DNA of 64,000 bases from Acidobacteriota bacterium (GCA_022821145.1 JAJEEE010000051.1:1-64000); one strand, 5' to 3'. Shown: positions 9,007 through 17,201, counted from the first letter of the stretch. Notes: generated by a model from the letters alone, not told the origin. Translations and numbers: made by a program.

Positions 9007-10517
9007 TGACGAGACGCACCGCCATCGCCGCCGTCTGCGCCGCCGCCGCGGCCTTCGGCGCCCCCGTGGCGCATGCACAAGCTCCGGAGATCGACCGCCG
9101 GTACGCCGACGGCAGCACGCCCTTGCAGTGGGCGGTCTTCGAGGGAAACGCCGCCGAGGTCGCGCGCTTGCTGGACGCCGGCGCCGATGCGTCCCTCGCC
9201 AACAACTACGGCGCCTCGCCGATGGGGCTGGCCGCCGAGGTGGCCGACACCGCGATACTCCGCCTGCTGCTGGACGCCGGCGCCGACCCCGACTCGCCCA
9301 ATCCCGAGGGACAGACCGCCTTGATGGCCGTGGCCCGAACCGGCAACGTGGAGGCGGCGCGGTTGTTGATCGACCGCGGCGCGACTGTGGATGCGCGGGA
9401 GGGCTGGGGCGGACAGACCGCGCTGATGTGGGCGTCCGCGCGGCGGCATCCGGAGATGATGGTGTTCCTGATCGCCCACGGCGCCGACGTCGACGCGCGC
9501 TCGATCCATCGCGACTATCAGCGCCACGTGACGGCCGAAGGGCGTCCGAAGAACATGGACAGCGGCGGCTTCACGCCGCTGCTGTACGCCGCGCGCGAGA
9601 ACTGCCGGGCCTGCGTCGACGTGCTGCTCGAGAGCGGCGCGGACATCGACCTGCCCGACCCCGACGGCGTGTCGCCGCTGCACGTCGCGATCATGAACGC
9701 GAACTGGGACCTCGCGAAGCGGTTGATCGAGGCCGGCGCCGACGTCAACCAGTGGGACATGTACGGCGAATCGCCGCTGTTCACCGCCGTCGGCCTCTAT
9801 ACGCGGACCGACGGGGGACGCGCGTCGATCGACCCGTTGAACGCGACCGACGGCCTGACGATCGTCAGGATGCTGCTCGACGGCGGCGCCAACCCGAACA
9901 TGCAGCTCTTCTTCCGTCCGTCCAACGTGCGGGGCTCGACCAACACGCGGGGCTCAACGCCCCTGATCCGCGCGGCCACCAACGGCGATCTCGACATGGT
10001 CCAACTGCTTCTGGAGAACGGCGCGGACGCCACGGTCTACATGGCCGACCGCCAGACCCCGATTCACGCGGTGCTGGCGGGCCGGTCCTCGGAGCCGCAG
10101 GCGCTGGAGCTGATCCGGATCCTTCACGACGCCGGCGCCGACGTCAACGTCGTCGCGCTGGTGAACCACCGGGAGGAGGTCCGGGGCGGCACGGCGCTGC
10201 ACTACGCCGTACGGAAACGCTACCCGGACGTCATCCGCGAGCTCGCCGCCTTCGGCATCGACATGGACGCCCGCGACCAGGACGGCCTGACGGCGCTCGA
10301 CTACACGCAGTCCCGCGGCTTCATGCCGTTCATGGCCCTGCAGACGCCTCACTACGCGGAAGAGGAGGCGCTCCTGCGCGAGTTGGGCGCGACCGCGGAG
10401 ATGGCCGAGGATCCCGTGTGGCCGGTGTTGGGCCCGCCCCAGGGCGTCTGGGCGGACATCTGGCCCGTGGGCGAGGCGCGCGTCCACGATCCGGTCTACA
10501 CGCACGCGTCCGACTGA
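9003..10517 (+). CDS. exported ankyrin-repeat protein
   Basis: 504 aa, starting at an ATG that overlaps the DUF1552 stop by 4 nt (ATGA), so the three genes form one operon. A signal peptide (MMTRRTAIAAVCAAAAAFGA, cut near AHAQA) is followed by at least nine ankyrin repeats. They are seen as recurring GSTPLQWAVFEGNAAEVARLLDAG, GQTALMAVARTGNVEAARLL, GVSPLHVAIMNANWDLAKRL and GGTALHYAVRKRYPDVIREL units (each unit about 33 residues). Ankyrin stacks bind proteins and have no catalytic role of their own. In this operon it may scaffold the DUF1592/DUF1552 proteins in the periplasm, which is inference from linkage. Confidence 0.88.
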   Translation: MMTRRTAIAAVCAAAAAFGAPVAHAQAPEIDRRYADGSTPLQWAVFEGNAAEVARLLDAGADASLANNYGASPMGLAAEVADTAILRLLLDAGADPDSPNPEGQTALMAVARTGNVEAARLLIDRGATVDAREGWGGQTALMWASARRHPEMMVFLIAHGADVDARSIHRDYQRHVTAEGRPKNMDSGGFTPLLYAARENCRACVDVLLESGADIDLPDPDGVSPLHVAIMNANWDLAKRLIEAGADVNQWDMYGESPLFTAVGLYTRTDGGRASIDPLNATDGLTIVRMLLDGGANPNMQLFFRPSNVRGSTNTRGSTPLIRAATNGDLDMVQLLLENGADATVYMADRQTPIHAVLAGRSSEPQALELIRILHDAGADVNVVALVNHREEVRGGTALHYAVRKRYPDVIRELAAFGIDMDARDQDGLTALDYTQSRGFMPFMALQTPHYAEEEALLRELGATAEMAEDPVWPVLGPPQGVWADIWPVGEARVHDPVYTHASD

Positions 10518-10545
10518 GATCCCGCTCGACGTCGAGGCCGCGCGG

Positions 10546-11430
10546 CTACTCCAGCCCGCAGGCGCGGGCCTGTTCCCGGGCCAGCACGGCCTGGTCGCGG
10601 TCGCCGTCGCCGTGCGCGATGGCGCCGAGCAGGCGTTCGCGGTAGACGTCCAGGCTCGGCAGCGGCGCCCGCGCCAGGTCGGCGGCGGCCAGTATCAGGT
10701 TGGCGTCCTTGATCCCGACCCACACCGGCGAGCCCACGTTGTCGAACGTGCCCTCGACCATCGTCTTGCCGTAACCCGAGTACGCCGGCGCGCCCGAGAA
10801 CAGGCCGTCCGTCATGGTGTCGTAGAGGACCCGGGGATCCACGCCGTATTTCCGCACCAGGGAGAACGCTTCGCCTTGAGCGACGATCGCCGCCCCCAGC
10901 GCGAGATTGTTGGCCAGCTTGATCGCGGTGGCCGTCTCCGGCTTCGACCCCGCCTCGAAGACCCGGCGGCCCAACCACTCGAGCACCGGGCGCGCGCGCT
11001 CGACCGCGTCGGGCGGGCCTCCGGCGACGACCCCCAGCTTGCCCGCGGCGGCGAGGTCGGGCCGGCCCAGCACCGGCGCGGCGACGAGCGCCTGTCCGGC
11101 CTTGGCGTGGGCGTCCTCCAGCGTCCGTATGGCCCCGACGCCGTACGTTCCCATGGCCAGGTGGACGCTTCCCGCGGGAAGCGAATCGCACAGTCCGCCG
11201 TCGCCGCAGGCGACCTCGACGACCGACCGGTCCTCGACCAGCATGGTCGCCACCGCCTCGCGGCCGTCGCACAGCTCCGCCACCGACGACGCCACGCGCG
11301 CTCCGGCGGCGCCGAGCTCCGCGGCCGCTTCGGGCACGATGTCGTACACCGTCAGGTCGTGGCCGCCTTCCAGGACACGCCGCGCCATTCCCCTGCCCAT
11401 ACGGCCCAGACCGATGAAACCGACCTTCAT
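10546..11430 (-). CDS. NAD(P)-dependent beta-hydroxyacid dehydrogenase (3-hydroxyisobutyrate dehydrogenase family)
   Basis: 294 aa. The N terminus MKVGFIGLGRMGRGMARR is the dinucleotide-binding GxGxxG loop. DLTVYDIVPEAAAEL supplies the acidic or adenosine-selecting strand. The substrate-binding region APVLGRPDLAAAGKLGVVAGG and the catalytic-lysine helix IKLANNLALGAAIVAQGEAF are both present, followed by the helical C-terminal domain. ATG at 11430 is chosen because it starts exactly at the Rossmann strand. The family reduces or oxidises 3-hydroxyisobutyrate, tartronate semialdehyde, glyoxylate or succinic semialdehyde. The substrate here is not assignable. It converges on the ankyrin gene with a 28-nt gap. 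Confidence 0.85.
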   Translation of the reverse strand: MKVGFIGLGRMGRGMARRVLEGGHDLTVYDIVPEAAAELGAAGARVASSVAELCDGREAVATMLVEDRSVVEVACGDGGLCDSLPAGSVHLAMGTYGVGAIRTLEDAHAKAGQALVAAPVLGRPDLAAAGKLGVVAGGPPDAVERARPVLEWLGRRVFEAGSKPETATAIKLANNLALGAAIVAQGEAFSLVRKYGVDPRVLYDTMTDGLFSGAPAYSGYGKTMVEGTFDNVGSPVWVGIKDANLILAAADLARAPLPSLDVYRERLLGAIAHGDGDRDQAVLAREQARACGLE

Positions 11431-11587
11431 GCGCGCACTCCTTCCGCAATTGGGGCTGAAACGAGCGAACACTATAGCACCGGCGCGAGCACCCGGAGTC
11501 GAGCCCGGGGGCGTTCCGGCGATCACGCCGGCGTCAAGTCCGGCGCGGTGTGATACGTTTCACTTTCGAGCGGTAGGCCGCTTCACG

Positions 11588-12529
11588 ATGCGATCGACAG
11601 GCACTCCAACGACTGCGGACCGGCTTTCGAGGCGCGGCTTTCTGGGCGCGGGCGCGGCCGCGCTGGGCGCGCCCCTGGCGTCCGCCTTCGCCTCCGGTTC
11701 GCGCCAGGCCGCTCGGCTGACATCCACGGACCTCGGGGGCGTCACGCTCATCCAGGGCGCCGGCTGCAACGTGGTCGCGATGGCGGGCCCGGACGGCGCG
11801 CTGATGATCGACGGGGGGCTTGCCGAGAACGCGGACGCCTTGCTGGACGCGGTCCGGGACGCCACGGGAAACAGCCGCGTCCACACGCTGATCAACACGC
11901 ACTGGCATCCCGAGCACACCGGCGCCAACGAGGCCGTCGGCCGCGACGGCGGCGTGATCATCGCCCACGAGACCACGCGGATGTACGTCAGCAACGCGGT
12001 CTATTCGGTGACCTTCGAGGGCCGCCTGGCGCCGCTGCCGCAAGTGGCCCGGCCGAACCGGACGACGCGCGCGGCGGACTCGCTGGAGTTCGCCGGCCAG
12101 CGCGTCGACTACGAACACCTGCCCTCGGCGCACACGGACGGGGACCTCTACGTGCGTTTCCCCTCGCTGAACGTTCTGGCCGCCGGCGGCGTGGTTTCGG
12201 GCGAGGCGTGGCCCATCCTGGACTACCGGAACGGCGCTTGGTACGGCGGCCGCGTGCGCGCCCTCGAACGGCTGGCCGAGATGGTCGACGTCGACACGCG
12301 CGTGGCGCCCGCCCACGGCCGCCCGATCACCGGCGCCGACATCGTGCGCCACCGCGATATCTACCAGGAACTCTTCCTGACGATGATCGACTACATGAAC
12401 CTGGGCCTGGGCCCCGAAGACGTCGTGGAACGCAATCCGCTGTCGGAGTACGAGGCCGAGTTCGGCGACCCGTCGACGTTTCTCGACGGCGCATACCGCA
12501 GCATGCTGATCGCCTATGTCCCGGACTGA
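11588..12529 (+). CDS. Tat-exported metallo-beta-lactamase-fold hydrolase with HxHxEH motif
   Basis: 313 aa. A twin-arginine signal (SRRGFLGAGAAALGAPLASA, R15-R16) precedes an MBL fold. Metal motif: H105-W-H107-P-E109-H110, where the family norm is HxHxDH, so the metal-2 aspartate is replaced by glutamate. Later ligands are in HLPSAHTDGD and PAHGRPI. ATG at 11588 is the first start giving a complete Tat signal. Related proteins sit near PQQ enzymes or act as exported lactonase/phosphodiesterase-type hydrolases. The actual substrate is unknown. It is divergent from the dehydrogenase at 11430, with a 157-nt shared promoter region. Confidence 0.82.
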   Translation: MRSTGTPTTADRLSRRGFLGAGAAALGAPLASAFASGSRQAARLTSTDLGGVTLIQGAGCNVVAMAGPDGALMIDGGLAENADALLDAVRDATGNSRVHTLINTHWHPEHTGANEAVGRDGGVIIAHETTRMYVSNAVYSVTFEGRLAPLPQVARPNRTTRAADSLEFAGQRVDYEHLPSAHTDGDLYVRFPSLNVLAAGGVVSGEAWPILDYRNGAWYGGRVRALERLAEMVDVDTRVAPAHGRPITGADIVRHRDIYQELFLTMIDYMNLGLGPEDVVERNPLSEYEAEFGDPSTFLDGAYRSMLIAYVPD

Positions 12530-12540
12530 GGCGGGCGTCC

Positions 12541-13041
12541 ATGCAGAAGGACAGCGTGGTGACCATCGTTTCCGCCCTCAACCGGCGTGGCGTGCGTTAC
12601 CTGATCGTCGGCGGGCTCGCGGCCGTCGCCCACGGAAGCGTTCGCTTCACGGCTGACGTGGACGTCATGCTGGCATGGGACGAGCCGAACGTGCGGCGGG
12701 CCATCGCGGCGTTGACCGCGCTGGGTTACCGTCCTCGCGCACCCGTGAAGTTCGAGGCCTTGCTGGATCGATCGGAGCGTGAGCGCTGGGCGCGCGAAAG
12801 GAACATGACAGTGTTCTCGCTTTACTCCGACGCGCACCGCCTGACCGAGATCGATTTCCTGCTGGACGCTCCGATCGAGTTCGAGCACGCGTGGGCGCGG
12901 TCGGTTCGAAAGCCGGTTGCGCCCGGTGTGGAGGCCCCGTTCTGCGGTGTCGACGACTTGATCGAATTGAAATCGGGAACCGGCCGCGCCCGGGACCGCG
13001 ACGATGTCGAGCGGCTGAAGCGGTTGACCGAGGATTCGTGA
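12541..13041 (+). CDS. MNT/AbiEii-type nucleotidyltransferase
   Basis: 166 aa. The Pol-beta nucleotidyltransferase signature is clear: G24-G25 in YLIVGGLAAVAHG followed by D39-V-D41 in FTADVDVMLAW, with the third acidic strand in LTEIDFLLD. Such stand-alone enzymes often act as toxins or as antitoxin modifiers (MNT/HEPN, AbiEii) by transferring nucleotides to RNA or protein. It starts 11 nt after the metallo-hydrolase stop and its own TGA overlaps the next gene by 1 nt (TGATG). A two-gene toxin-antitoxin-like unit is therefore likely. Which component is toxic cannot be told from sequence. Confidence 0.78.
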   Translation: MQKDSVVTIVSALNRRGVRYLIVGGLAAVAHGSVRFTADVDVMLAWDEPNVRRAIAALTALGYRPRAPVKFEALLDRSERERWARERNMTVFSLYSDAHRLTEIDFLLDAPIEFEHAWARSVRKPVAPGVEAPFCGVDDLIELKSGTGRARDRDDVERLKRLTEDS

Positions 13042-13226
13042 TGGTCGAGGTCGGAGTCCGGGAGTGGGAGTCGGGGTGGGAAGGCCATGAACGGCTTCAG
13101 ATGCGGCGTTTTGCCGCGCTTCCGATGCCCGAGAAACTGGAGTGGCTCGAAGAAACGCAACGCATGGTGTTGACGCTCCACGCCGAGAACGGGAATCCAG
13201 CCCACTCGGACGTCAAGCTAGAATAG
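13041..13226 (+). CDS. 61-aa partner protein of the nucleotidyltransferase
   Basis: A 61-aa acidic helical protein (WESGWEGHERLQMRRFAALP, then a helix MPEKLEWLEETQRMV). The ATG overlaps the nucleotidyltransferase stop by one base, which indicates translational coupling. Small WEGH..Q.RR....P..EKL.WLEE-type proteins are, from memory, frequent companions of MNT-like nucleotidyltransferases, which suggests an antitoxin or adaptor role. I cannot name a family with certainty. Confidence 0.6.
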   Translation: MVEVGVREWESGWEGHERLQMRRFAALPMPEKLEWLEETQRMVLTLHAENGNPAHSDVKLE

Positions 13227-13254
13227 TCACGATCGCCGCGAAGATGAGTCGAGG

Positions 13255-13410
13255 ATGAAGGACAGGAACAACGTCACGGCGCAAAGTAAGGTTCGCGTCG
13301 ACCCGGTTGCCATCGACGATTCCTTCTGGGATCTGCCGGCGCCTTCCGTGCCTTTCGAGGTATTGATGAAAGCCGTCGAGCAGGAACGCAGTGAGGATCC
13401 GGACGTTTAG
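13255..13410 (+). CDS. small hypothetical protein (51 aa)
   Basis: An ATG at 13255 with GAGG just upstream opens 51 codons ending in TAG. The product is acidic, with the central stretch DDSFWDLPAPSVPFEVLMKAVE and no signal peptide. It lies between the nucleotidyltransferase pair and the rhomboid gene, 28 nt after the first and 6 nt before the second, so it may be co-transcribed. The shape (short, Trp/Pro-containing, helical tail) resembles small antitoxins, but no family is recognised. Confidence 0.4.
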   Translation: MKDRNNVTAQSKVRVDPVAIDDSFWDLPAPSVPFEVLMKAVEQERSEDPDV

Positions 13411-13416
13411 GCTCGC

Positions 13417-14190
13417 ATGTTCCCTATACGAGACGACAACCCGCGGGTCCTGACGCCGTACGCGACGTACGCGATCGCCATGTTGAACGTCGCGGTGTGG
13501 GTCCTGATTCAGGGGATGGGGACCGAGCCGGCGCTGTCGGCGTCGGTATGCCGGCTCGGCCTGATTCCGGGCGACCTGCTCGGCACGGTCCCGGCGGGCA
13601 CGAGCTTCCGGATCGGCTTCGACACCTCGTGCGTCCTGGGCGGAAGCTCGAGCTGGTATACCACGGTCACGTCGATGTTCATGCACGGGGGATGGTTCCA
13701 CCTCATCGGCAACATGTGGTTCCTCTGGATCTTCGGCGACAACGTGGAGAGCTCGATGGGGCACCTCCGCTTCGTGGTCTTCTACCTGCTGTCGGGTTTT
13801 GCCGCCGCCGCGCTGCAAGTGGCGACGAATCCGGAATCGGCGATTCCGATGGTAGGGGCGTCAGGCGCCATCGGCGGCGTCATGGGCGCCTACATCATCC
13901 TGTATCCGCGGGTCCACGTGCACATGCTCATCCCGCTCGGCTTCTTCATCACGACGATCGCCGTCCCCGCGTTCCTGATGCTGGGCTACTGGCTGCTGGT
14001 CCAGCTCGTCAGCGGCGTCGGAACGATCGGCATGGAGGGCGGCGGCGTGGCGTTCTGGGCGCACGTCGGGGGGTTCGTCGCCGGCGCCGTCATGGTCTTC
14101 GGGTTCCGCAAGAGGCGCCTGCTCGAACGCCACCCCTACCACGGCTGGCGCCGCCGCTCGCCCACCCGAAGCTGGCACAGCGTGCGGTAG
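13417..14190 (+). CDS. rhomboid-family intramembrane serine protease
   Basis: 257 aa with six or so membrane segments. The catalytic serine is S149 in GASGAIGG and the paired histidine is H216 in AHVGGF, the rhomboid dyad. The loop MFMHGGWFHLIGNMWFLWIFGDNVE (quoted in part: HGGWFHLIGNMWFL) is the conserved L1/TM2 rhomboid signature. A periplasmic loop of about 45 residues separates TM1 and TM2. The C terminus is basic and cytoplasmic. The family cleaves single-span membrane proteins near their membrane segment. The substrates here are unknown. Confidence 0.92.
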   Translation: MFPIRDDNPRVLTPYATYAIAMLNVAVWVLIQGMGTEPALSASVCRLGLIPGDLLGTVPAGTSFRIGFDTSCVLGGSSSWYTTVTSMFMHGGWFHLIGNMWFLWIFGDNVESSMGHLRFVVFYLLSGFAAAALQVATNPESAIPMVGASGAIGGVMGAYIILYPRVHVHMLIPLGFFITTIAVPAFLMLGYWLLVQLVSGVGTIGMEGGGVAFWAHVGGFVAGAVMVFGFRKRRLLERHPYHGWRRRSPTRSWHSVR

Positions 14191-14226
14191 GGGCCCGGGG
14201 CCGGACGTCGTCACGACGATATGACC

Positions 14227-14646
14227 TCACGGCGTTTCCCATGGATCGACGACGCTGACGTCCAGGCGTTCGAAATCCTTGACGTTGCGGGTCGCCACGG
14301 CCAGATCGTGGGTCTTCGCCGTGCCCGCGATCAGCGCGTCGCCCAAATCCAGCGGACGTCCGAAACCGTGCGCCTGTGACCGAAAACGGGCGGCCCACTC
14401 GGCCCCGACCCTCTCCAGCGGAAGAATGCGATCGTCGAATTCGCCGATAAGACCCCGCAGAGCCTCTTGAAGCTTGCGCCGCCGCCTTCCGTGCGGCATT
14501 CGACGCAATCCGCATTCGAGTTCATGAACGACGATCGACGACAGCCAGAGATCGTCGTGTTCGGTGAGGAATGCGATGACGCGCGCGTGGGGGTCGTGCC
14601 GCACGACCTCGGAGATCACGTTCGTGTCGAGGAGATAGCCCCTCAC
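14227..14646 (-). CDS. vapC: PIN-domain ribonuclease toxin VapC
   Basis: 139 aa, PIN fold. D7 in YLLDTNVISE is the first metal ligand, E in VVHELECGL the second, D in LDLGDALIAGTA the third, and ATRNVKDFERL the terminal conserved block. VapC toxins cleave tRNA or rRNA. The start is GTG at 14646, overlapping the VapB stop (GTGA), so toxin translation depends on antitoxin translation. All catalytic residues appear intact. Confidence 0.88.
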   Translation of the reverse strand: MRGYLLDTNVISEVVRHDPHARVIAFLTEHDDLWLSSIVVHELECGLRRMPHGRRRRKLQEALRGLIGEFDDRILPLERVGAEWAARFRSQAHGFGRPLDLGDALIAGTAKTHDLAVATRNVKDFERLDVSVVDPWETP

Positions 14647-14921
14647 GCGTCCGTTTCGTCAATGAACGGGATCTTTCGATTCGAACGGCGCTCCGGGAGT
14701 TCGAGATCGATGCCTCGCGGCATGTTCTCGACCAGCCATGAGCCCAGCCGTTGACGCGGTGTCTTGGCGTCCCACACGGCGGCGGGCACCACGACGAACG
14801 AACGGCGGGCGCCGATCCGTTGCGGCCCCTCTTCTTCGGCAAGCCTCAGGATTTCGGACAGTCGCGACTTCGCCTCGGCCACGGTCCAGGTGCGGTGGAG
14901 TTCGGAAGATTTGGCAGACAC
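14643..14921 (-). CDS. vapB: Phd/YefM-type antitoxin VapB
   Basis: 92 aa. The N-terminal TWTVAEAKSRLSEILRLAEEEGPQ segment is the Phd/YefM DNA-binding fold and FVVVPAAVW the strand after it. The C-terminal tail (SNRKIPFIDETDA) would wrap the VapC active site. I choose GTG at 14921 because GGAGG lies 4-8 nt upstream. A TTG at 14951 would lie inside the promoter palindrome and lack a ribosome-binding site. The antitoxin-toxin complex usually represses its own promoter through a palindrome such as the one at 14936-14968. Confidence 0.85.
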   Translation of the reverse strand: MSAKSSELHRTWTVAEAKSRLSEILRLAEEEGPQRIGARRSFVVVPAAVWDAKTPRQRLGSWLVENMPRGIDLELPERRSNRKIPFIDETDA

Positions 14922-14935
14922 GCTCCCTCCAGTGG

Positions 14936-14968
14936 AGCCATTATAGTCCAATATGGACTATAATGGCT
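14936..14968. promoter_or_regulatory. 33-bp perfect palindrome with two outward -10 boxes (vapBC / hicB-like divergent promoter-operator)
   Basis: Arms of 15 nt (AGCCATTATAGTCCA) are separated by ATA and are perfectly complementary. Each arm contains a TATAAT on the outward strand: 14958-14963 on the plus strand and 14945-14940 on the minus strand. It therefore looks like one symmetric operator covering the -10 regions of both divergent genes. A VapBC complex bound here would shut off both transcription units. Confidence 0.8.
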
Positions 14969-14986
14969 GCGGAAACGCGTTGGCTA

Positions 14987-15226
14987 ATGAAACGGAGCGC
15001 GCAATACGTCAAGATCGTCGAATGGTCGGAGGAAGACCAGTGCTTCGTGGGTAGCTGCCCGGGTCTGCTTCTCGGCGGGTGTCACGGTGACGACGAGCAG
15101 GCGGTTTTCGCCGAGCTGTGCCAGATCGTGGACGAAACACTCGACCTGTTCGCCAAGGAAGGCAAACCCTTGCCGGCGCCCACGGCCGGCAAGGACTATG
15201 CCAACAAGATGCTGCAGGTTGGGTAA
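14987..15226 (+). CDS. HicB-like antitoxin-fold protein
   Basis: 79 aa. The sequence QYVKIVEWSEEDQCFVGSCPGLLLGGCHGDD followed by the helix AVFAELCQIVDETLDLF (quoted in parts: SEEDQCFVGSCPGL, LCQIVDETLDLF) is the HicB partial-RNase-H-like fold. It lacks a C-terminal DNA-binding domain. The ATG at 14987 is preferred over 14963, because 14963 overlaps the TATAAT box and would precede transcription start. No HicA-like frame is evident in the 160 nt that follow, so this may be a solitary antitoxin. Confidence 0.7.
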   Translation: MKRSAQYVKIVEWSEEDQCFVGSCPGLLLGGCHGDDEQAVFAELCQIVDETLDLFAKEGKPLPAPTAGKDYANKMLQVG

Positions 15227-15388
15227 CCCGCGAGCACTCGCCAGCCTGCAGGCGGCCGGAAGGCACACCCGACCCGCTGCCACAACGCGATGAGACCGGC
15301 GGGCAGGTGTTCCCGGCCCATTGGGCGGCGGACGGCGCGTCCATTCCAGCAACGCGCCCTCCGAGCAACCCGCCAGTCCGTCGTCGCG

Positions 15389-16288
15389 CTAGTCGACCGG
15401 CGCGATCTTCATCACGACGCGGTTCGTCGAGTCCGAAGCGTACAGTGCGCCGTCGCTGTCGATCGTCAGGCCGTGGGGCCGTCCCAATCCGCCGATCGTC
15501 TCGACCACCTCGCCGTCCTTGATGACGGAGACCGCGCCGGCGTTGACGTCGCTGACGTAGACCGTGTCGTCGTCGGCGATGACCATGGTCCCACGCGAGG
15601 GAACATCCCAGGTCTCGACGAACGCGCCGTCCTTGTCGAACACGGAAACGCGCTGGTTGTCGCTGTCGCTCACGATGATGTTGCCCGCGGAATCGATAGC
15701 CAAACCGTGCGGCAGGTCCAGTTGCCCGGGCTCGGAGCCCTCGACGCCGCCGATGATGCGGACCAGCTCGCCTTCGGGGTTGAAGTGCACCACGCGCGAG
15801 TTGGCGTAGCCGTCCGTCACGTAGATGTCGCCGTCCGGCGTGACCGCCACGTGGTTGGGCCGATTGAACATGTCCGTCGAGTCGTTGTCGCCCGCTTCGC
15901 CCCTCTGCCCGAGCGTCATCAGCAGCTCGCCGTCGGCGGTGAACTTGTGGACGACGTGGTCGAACGAATCCGTCGACCAGATGTTGCCCTCGTGGTCGAC
16001 CAGCACGCTGTGGGCCTGGCCGAACAGGTCGCCGTCACCCCACGCCCGGACGAACTCGCCGTCGCGGGTGAACACGCGGTAGTGGGGCGCCGTGCGGACC
16101 AGAACGATGACGTTCCCCTCCCGGTCGGCCGCGACGTCGGTCGTCGAGGCGTCCCACGTCATCCCCTCGGGAAGCTGGGCCCATTCCATGTCGACCGAGT
16201 AGTTGTCGTTCGTGTTCGCGGATTCCTGCGCAACGGCGGCGAAGGCCAGTACGAGGACACCGCCGATTGCCAGCATCGAAGTCTTCAT
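15389..16288 (-). CDS. exported NHL-repeat beta-propeller (peptidyl-amidating-lyase-like)
   Basis: 299 aa. Signal peptide MKTSMLAIGGVLVLAFAAVA, then about six NHL blades. Recurring signatures are QAHSVLVDHEGNIWSTDSFDH, RPNHVAVTPDGDIYVTDGYAN, LPHGLAIDSAGNIIVSDSDN and RPHGLTIDSDGALYASDS. The histidine-bearing blade starts (AHSV, PNHV, PHGL) match the metal-binding core of peptidyl-alpha-hydroxyglycine amidating lyase-like proteins. Catalysis is not demonstrated, and many bacterial members are probably binding or lactonase-like propellers. It diverges from the exported protein at 16407. Confidence 0.82.
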   Translation of the reverse strand: MKTSMLAIGGVLVLAFAAVAQESANTNDNYSVDMEWAQLPEGMTWDASTTDVAADREGNVIVLVRTAPHYRVFTRDGEFVRAWGDGDLFGQAHSVLVDHEGNIWSTDSFDHVVHKFTADGELLMTLGQRGEAGDNDSTDMFNRPNHVAVTPDGDIYVTDGYANSRVVHFNPEGELVRIIGGVEGSEPGQLDLPHGLAIDSAGNIIVSDSDNQRVSVFDKDGAFVETWDVPSRGTMVIADDDTVYVSDVNAGAVSVIKDGEVVETIGGLGRPHGLTIDSDGALYASDSTNRVVMKIAPVD

Positions 16289-16406
16289 GATCGTCACTCC
16301 ATGACCCCGGCCTAGCCGCGCCGAAGCCTTTGATTTCGCGTATACTACACCGCAAACGCCGATCCGGGAAACTGGCCGGATGGGCGGACGCACGGAGAGC
16401 GGGTTC

Positions 16407-17201
16407 ATGACATATCGATCGATCGGCCTGGCGGCGGCGCTCTGGGCCATGACGGGCGCGGGTTGCGCCCCGGAGCCGGCGGATGACGGCCGCATCGCGG
16501 GGCGTCCGGACATGAACGGCGTCTGGAAGGCGATCAACACGGCCAACTGGAACCTGGAAGGGCATTCCGCAGAGGGCCTGGACGAGTTCTGGGAGCTCGG
16601 CGCGATCGCCGCGATCCCGGCCGGGCAGAGCGTCATTCGCGGCGGCGGCGCGATTCCGTACCTGCCGGAGGCGCTGGCCCGGCGCGACGAGAACCAGGCC
16701 AACTGGCCCGCGGAGGATCCCGAGGCGAAGTGCTACATGCTCGGCATCCCGCGCTACACGTACCACGAGCTCCCGTTCCAGATCTTCCAGGGCGACGGCG
16801 ACATCCTCATGGTCTACCCGTTCGCGGCCGGGAACCGGACCGTCTACATGAACGACGATACCGAGCTGCCGCTCGACTCCTGGATGGGCAAGTCCGACGG
16901 GACCTGGGACGGGGACACGCTCGTCGTCGAGACCCGGAACTCGAACGGCCAGACGTGGCTGGACCGCGCCGGCAATCACCACAGTAATCAACTGGTGGTG
17001 ACCGAGCGGTTCACCAAGATCGGTCCGGATCACATCCAGTACGAGGCGACGCTCGAGGACCCCCTGACCTATTCGGAGCCCTGGACGATCGAGATGCCCC
17101 TGTACCGGTTGATCGACGAGAACGCCCAGATACTCGAGCACAAGTGCGTGCCGTTCACGGACCTGCTTTTCTATTCGGATTTGCTGCTGCCCGAAGAATG
17201 A
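16407..17201 (+). CDS. exported GDTLVVET-type protein, family B (MNGVWKA form)
   Basis: 264 aa. The N-terminal signal ends at a lipobox-like cysteine (MTGAGC), so it may be a lipoprotein. The body begins PDMNGVWKAINTANWNLEGHSAE and contains FQIFQGDGDILMVYPFAAGN, DGTWDGDTLVVETRNSN, VVTERFTKIGPDHIQYEATLEDP and a C-terminal EHKCVPFTDLLFYSDLL (segments quoted up to 20 residues). I know this only as an uncharacterised exported family common in Acidobacteriota-like genomes. A close paralogue lies at 38344-39153. GGAGAG precedes the ATG. A DUF6152 gene follows in the same direction. Confidence 0.8.
   Translation: MTYRSIGLAAALWAMTGAGCAPEPADDGRIAGRPDMNGVWKAINTANWNLEGHSAEGLDEFWELGAIAAIPAGQSVIRGGGAIPYLPEALARRDENQANWPAEDPEAKCYMLGIPRYTYHELPFQIFQGDGDILMVYPFAAGNRTVYMNDDTELPLDSWMGKSDGTWDGDTLVVETRNSNGQTWLDRAGNHHSNQLVVTERFTKIGPDHIQYEATLEDPLTYSEPWTIEMPLYRLIDENAQILEHKCVPFTDLLFYSDLLLPEE

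Noticed and set aside
15227-15388. A HicA toxin gene after the HicB-like gene.
   Set aside because: No frame shows the double-stranded-RNA-binding-like HicA pattern with its catalytic His; sequence looks non-coding.
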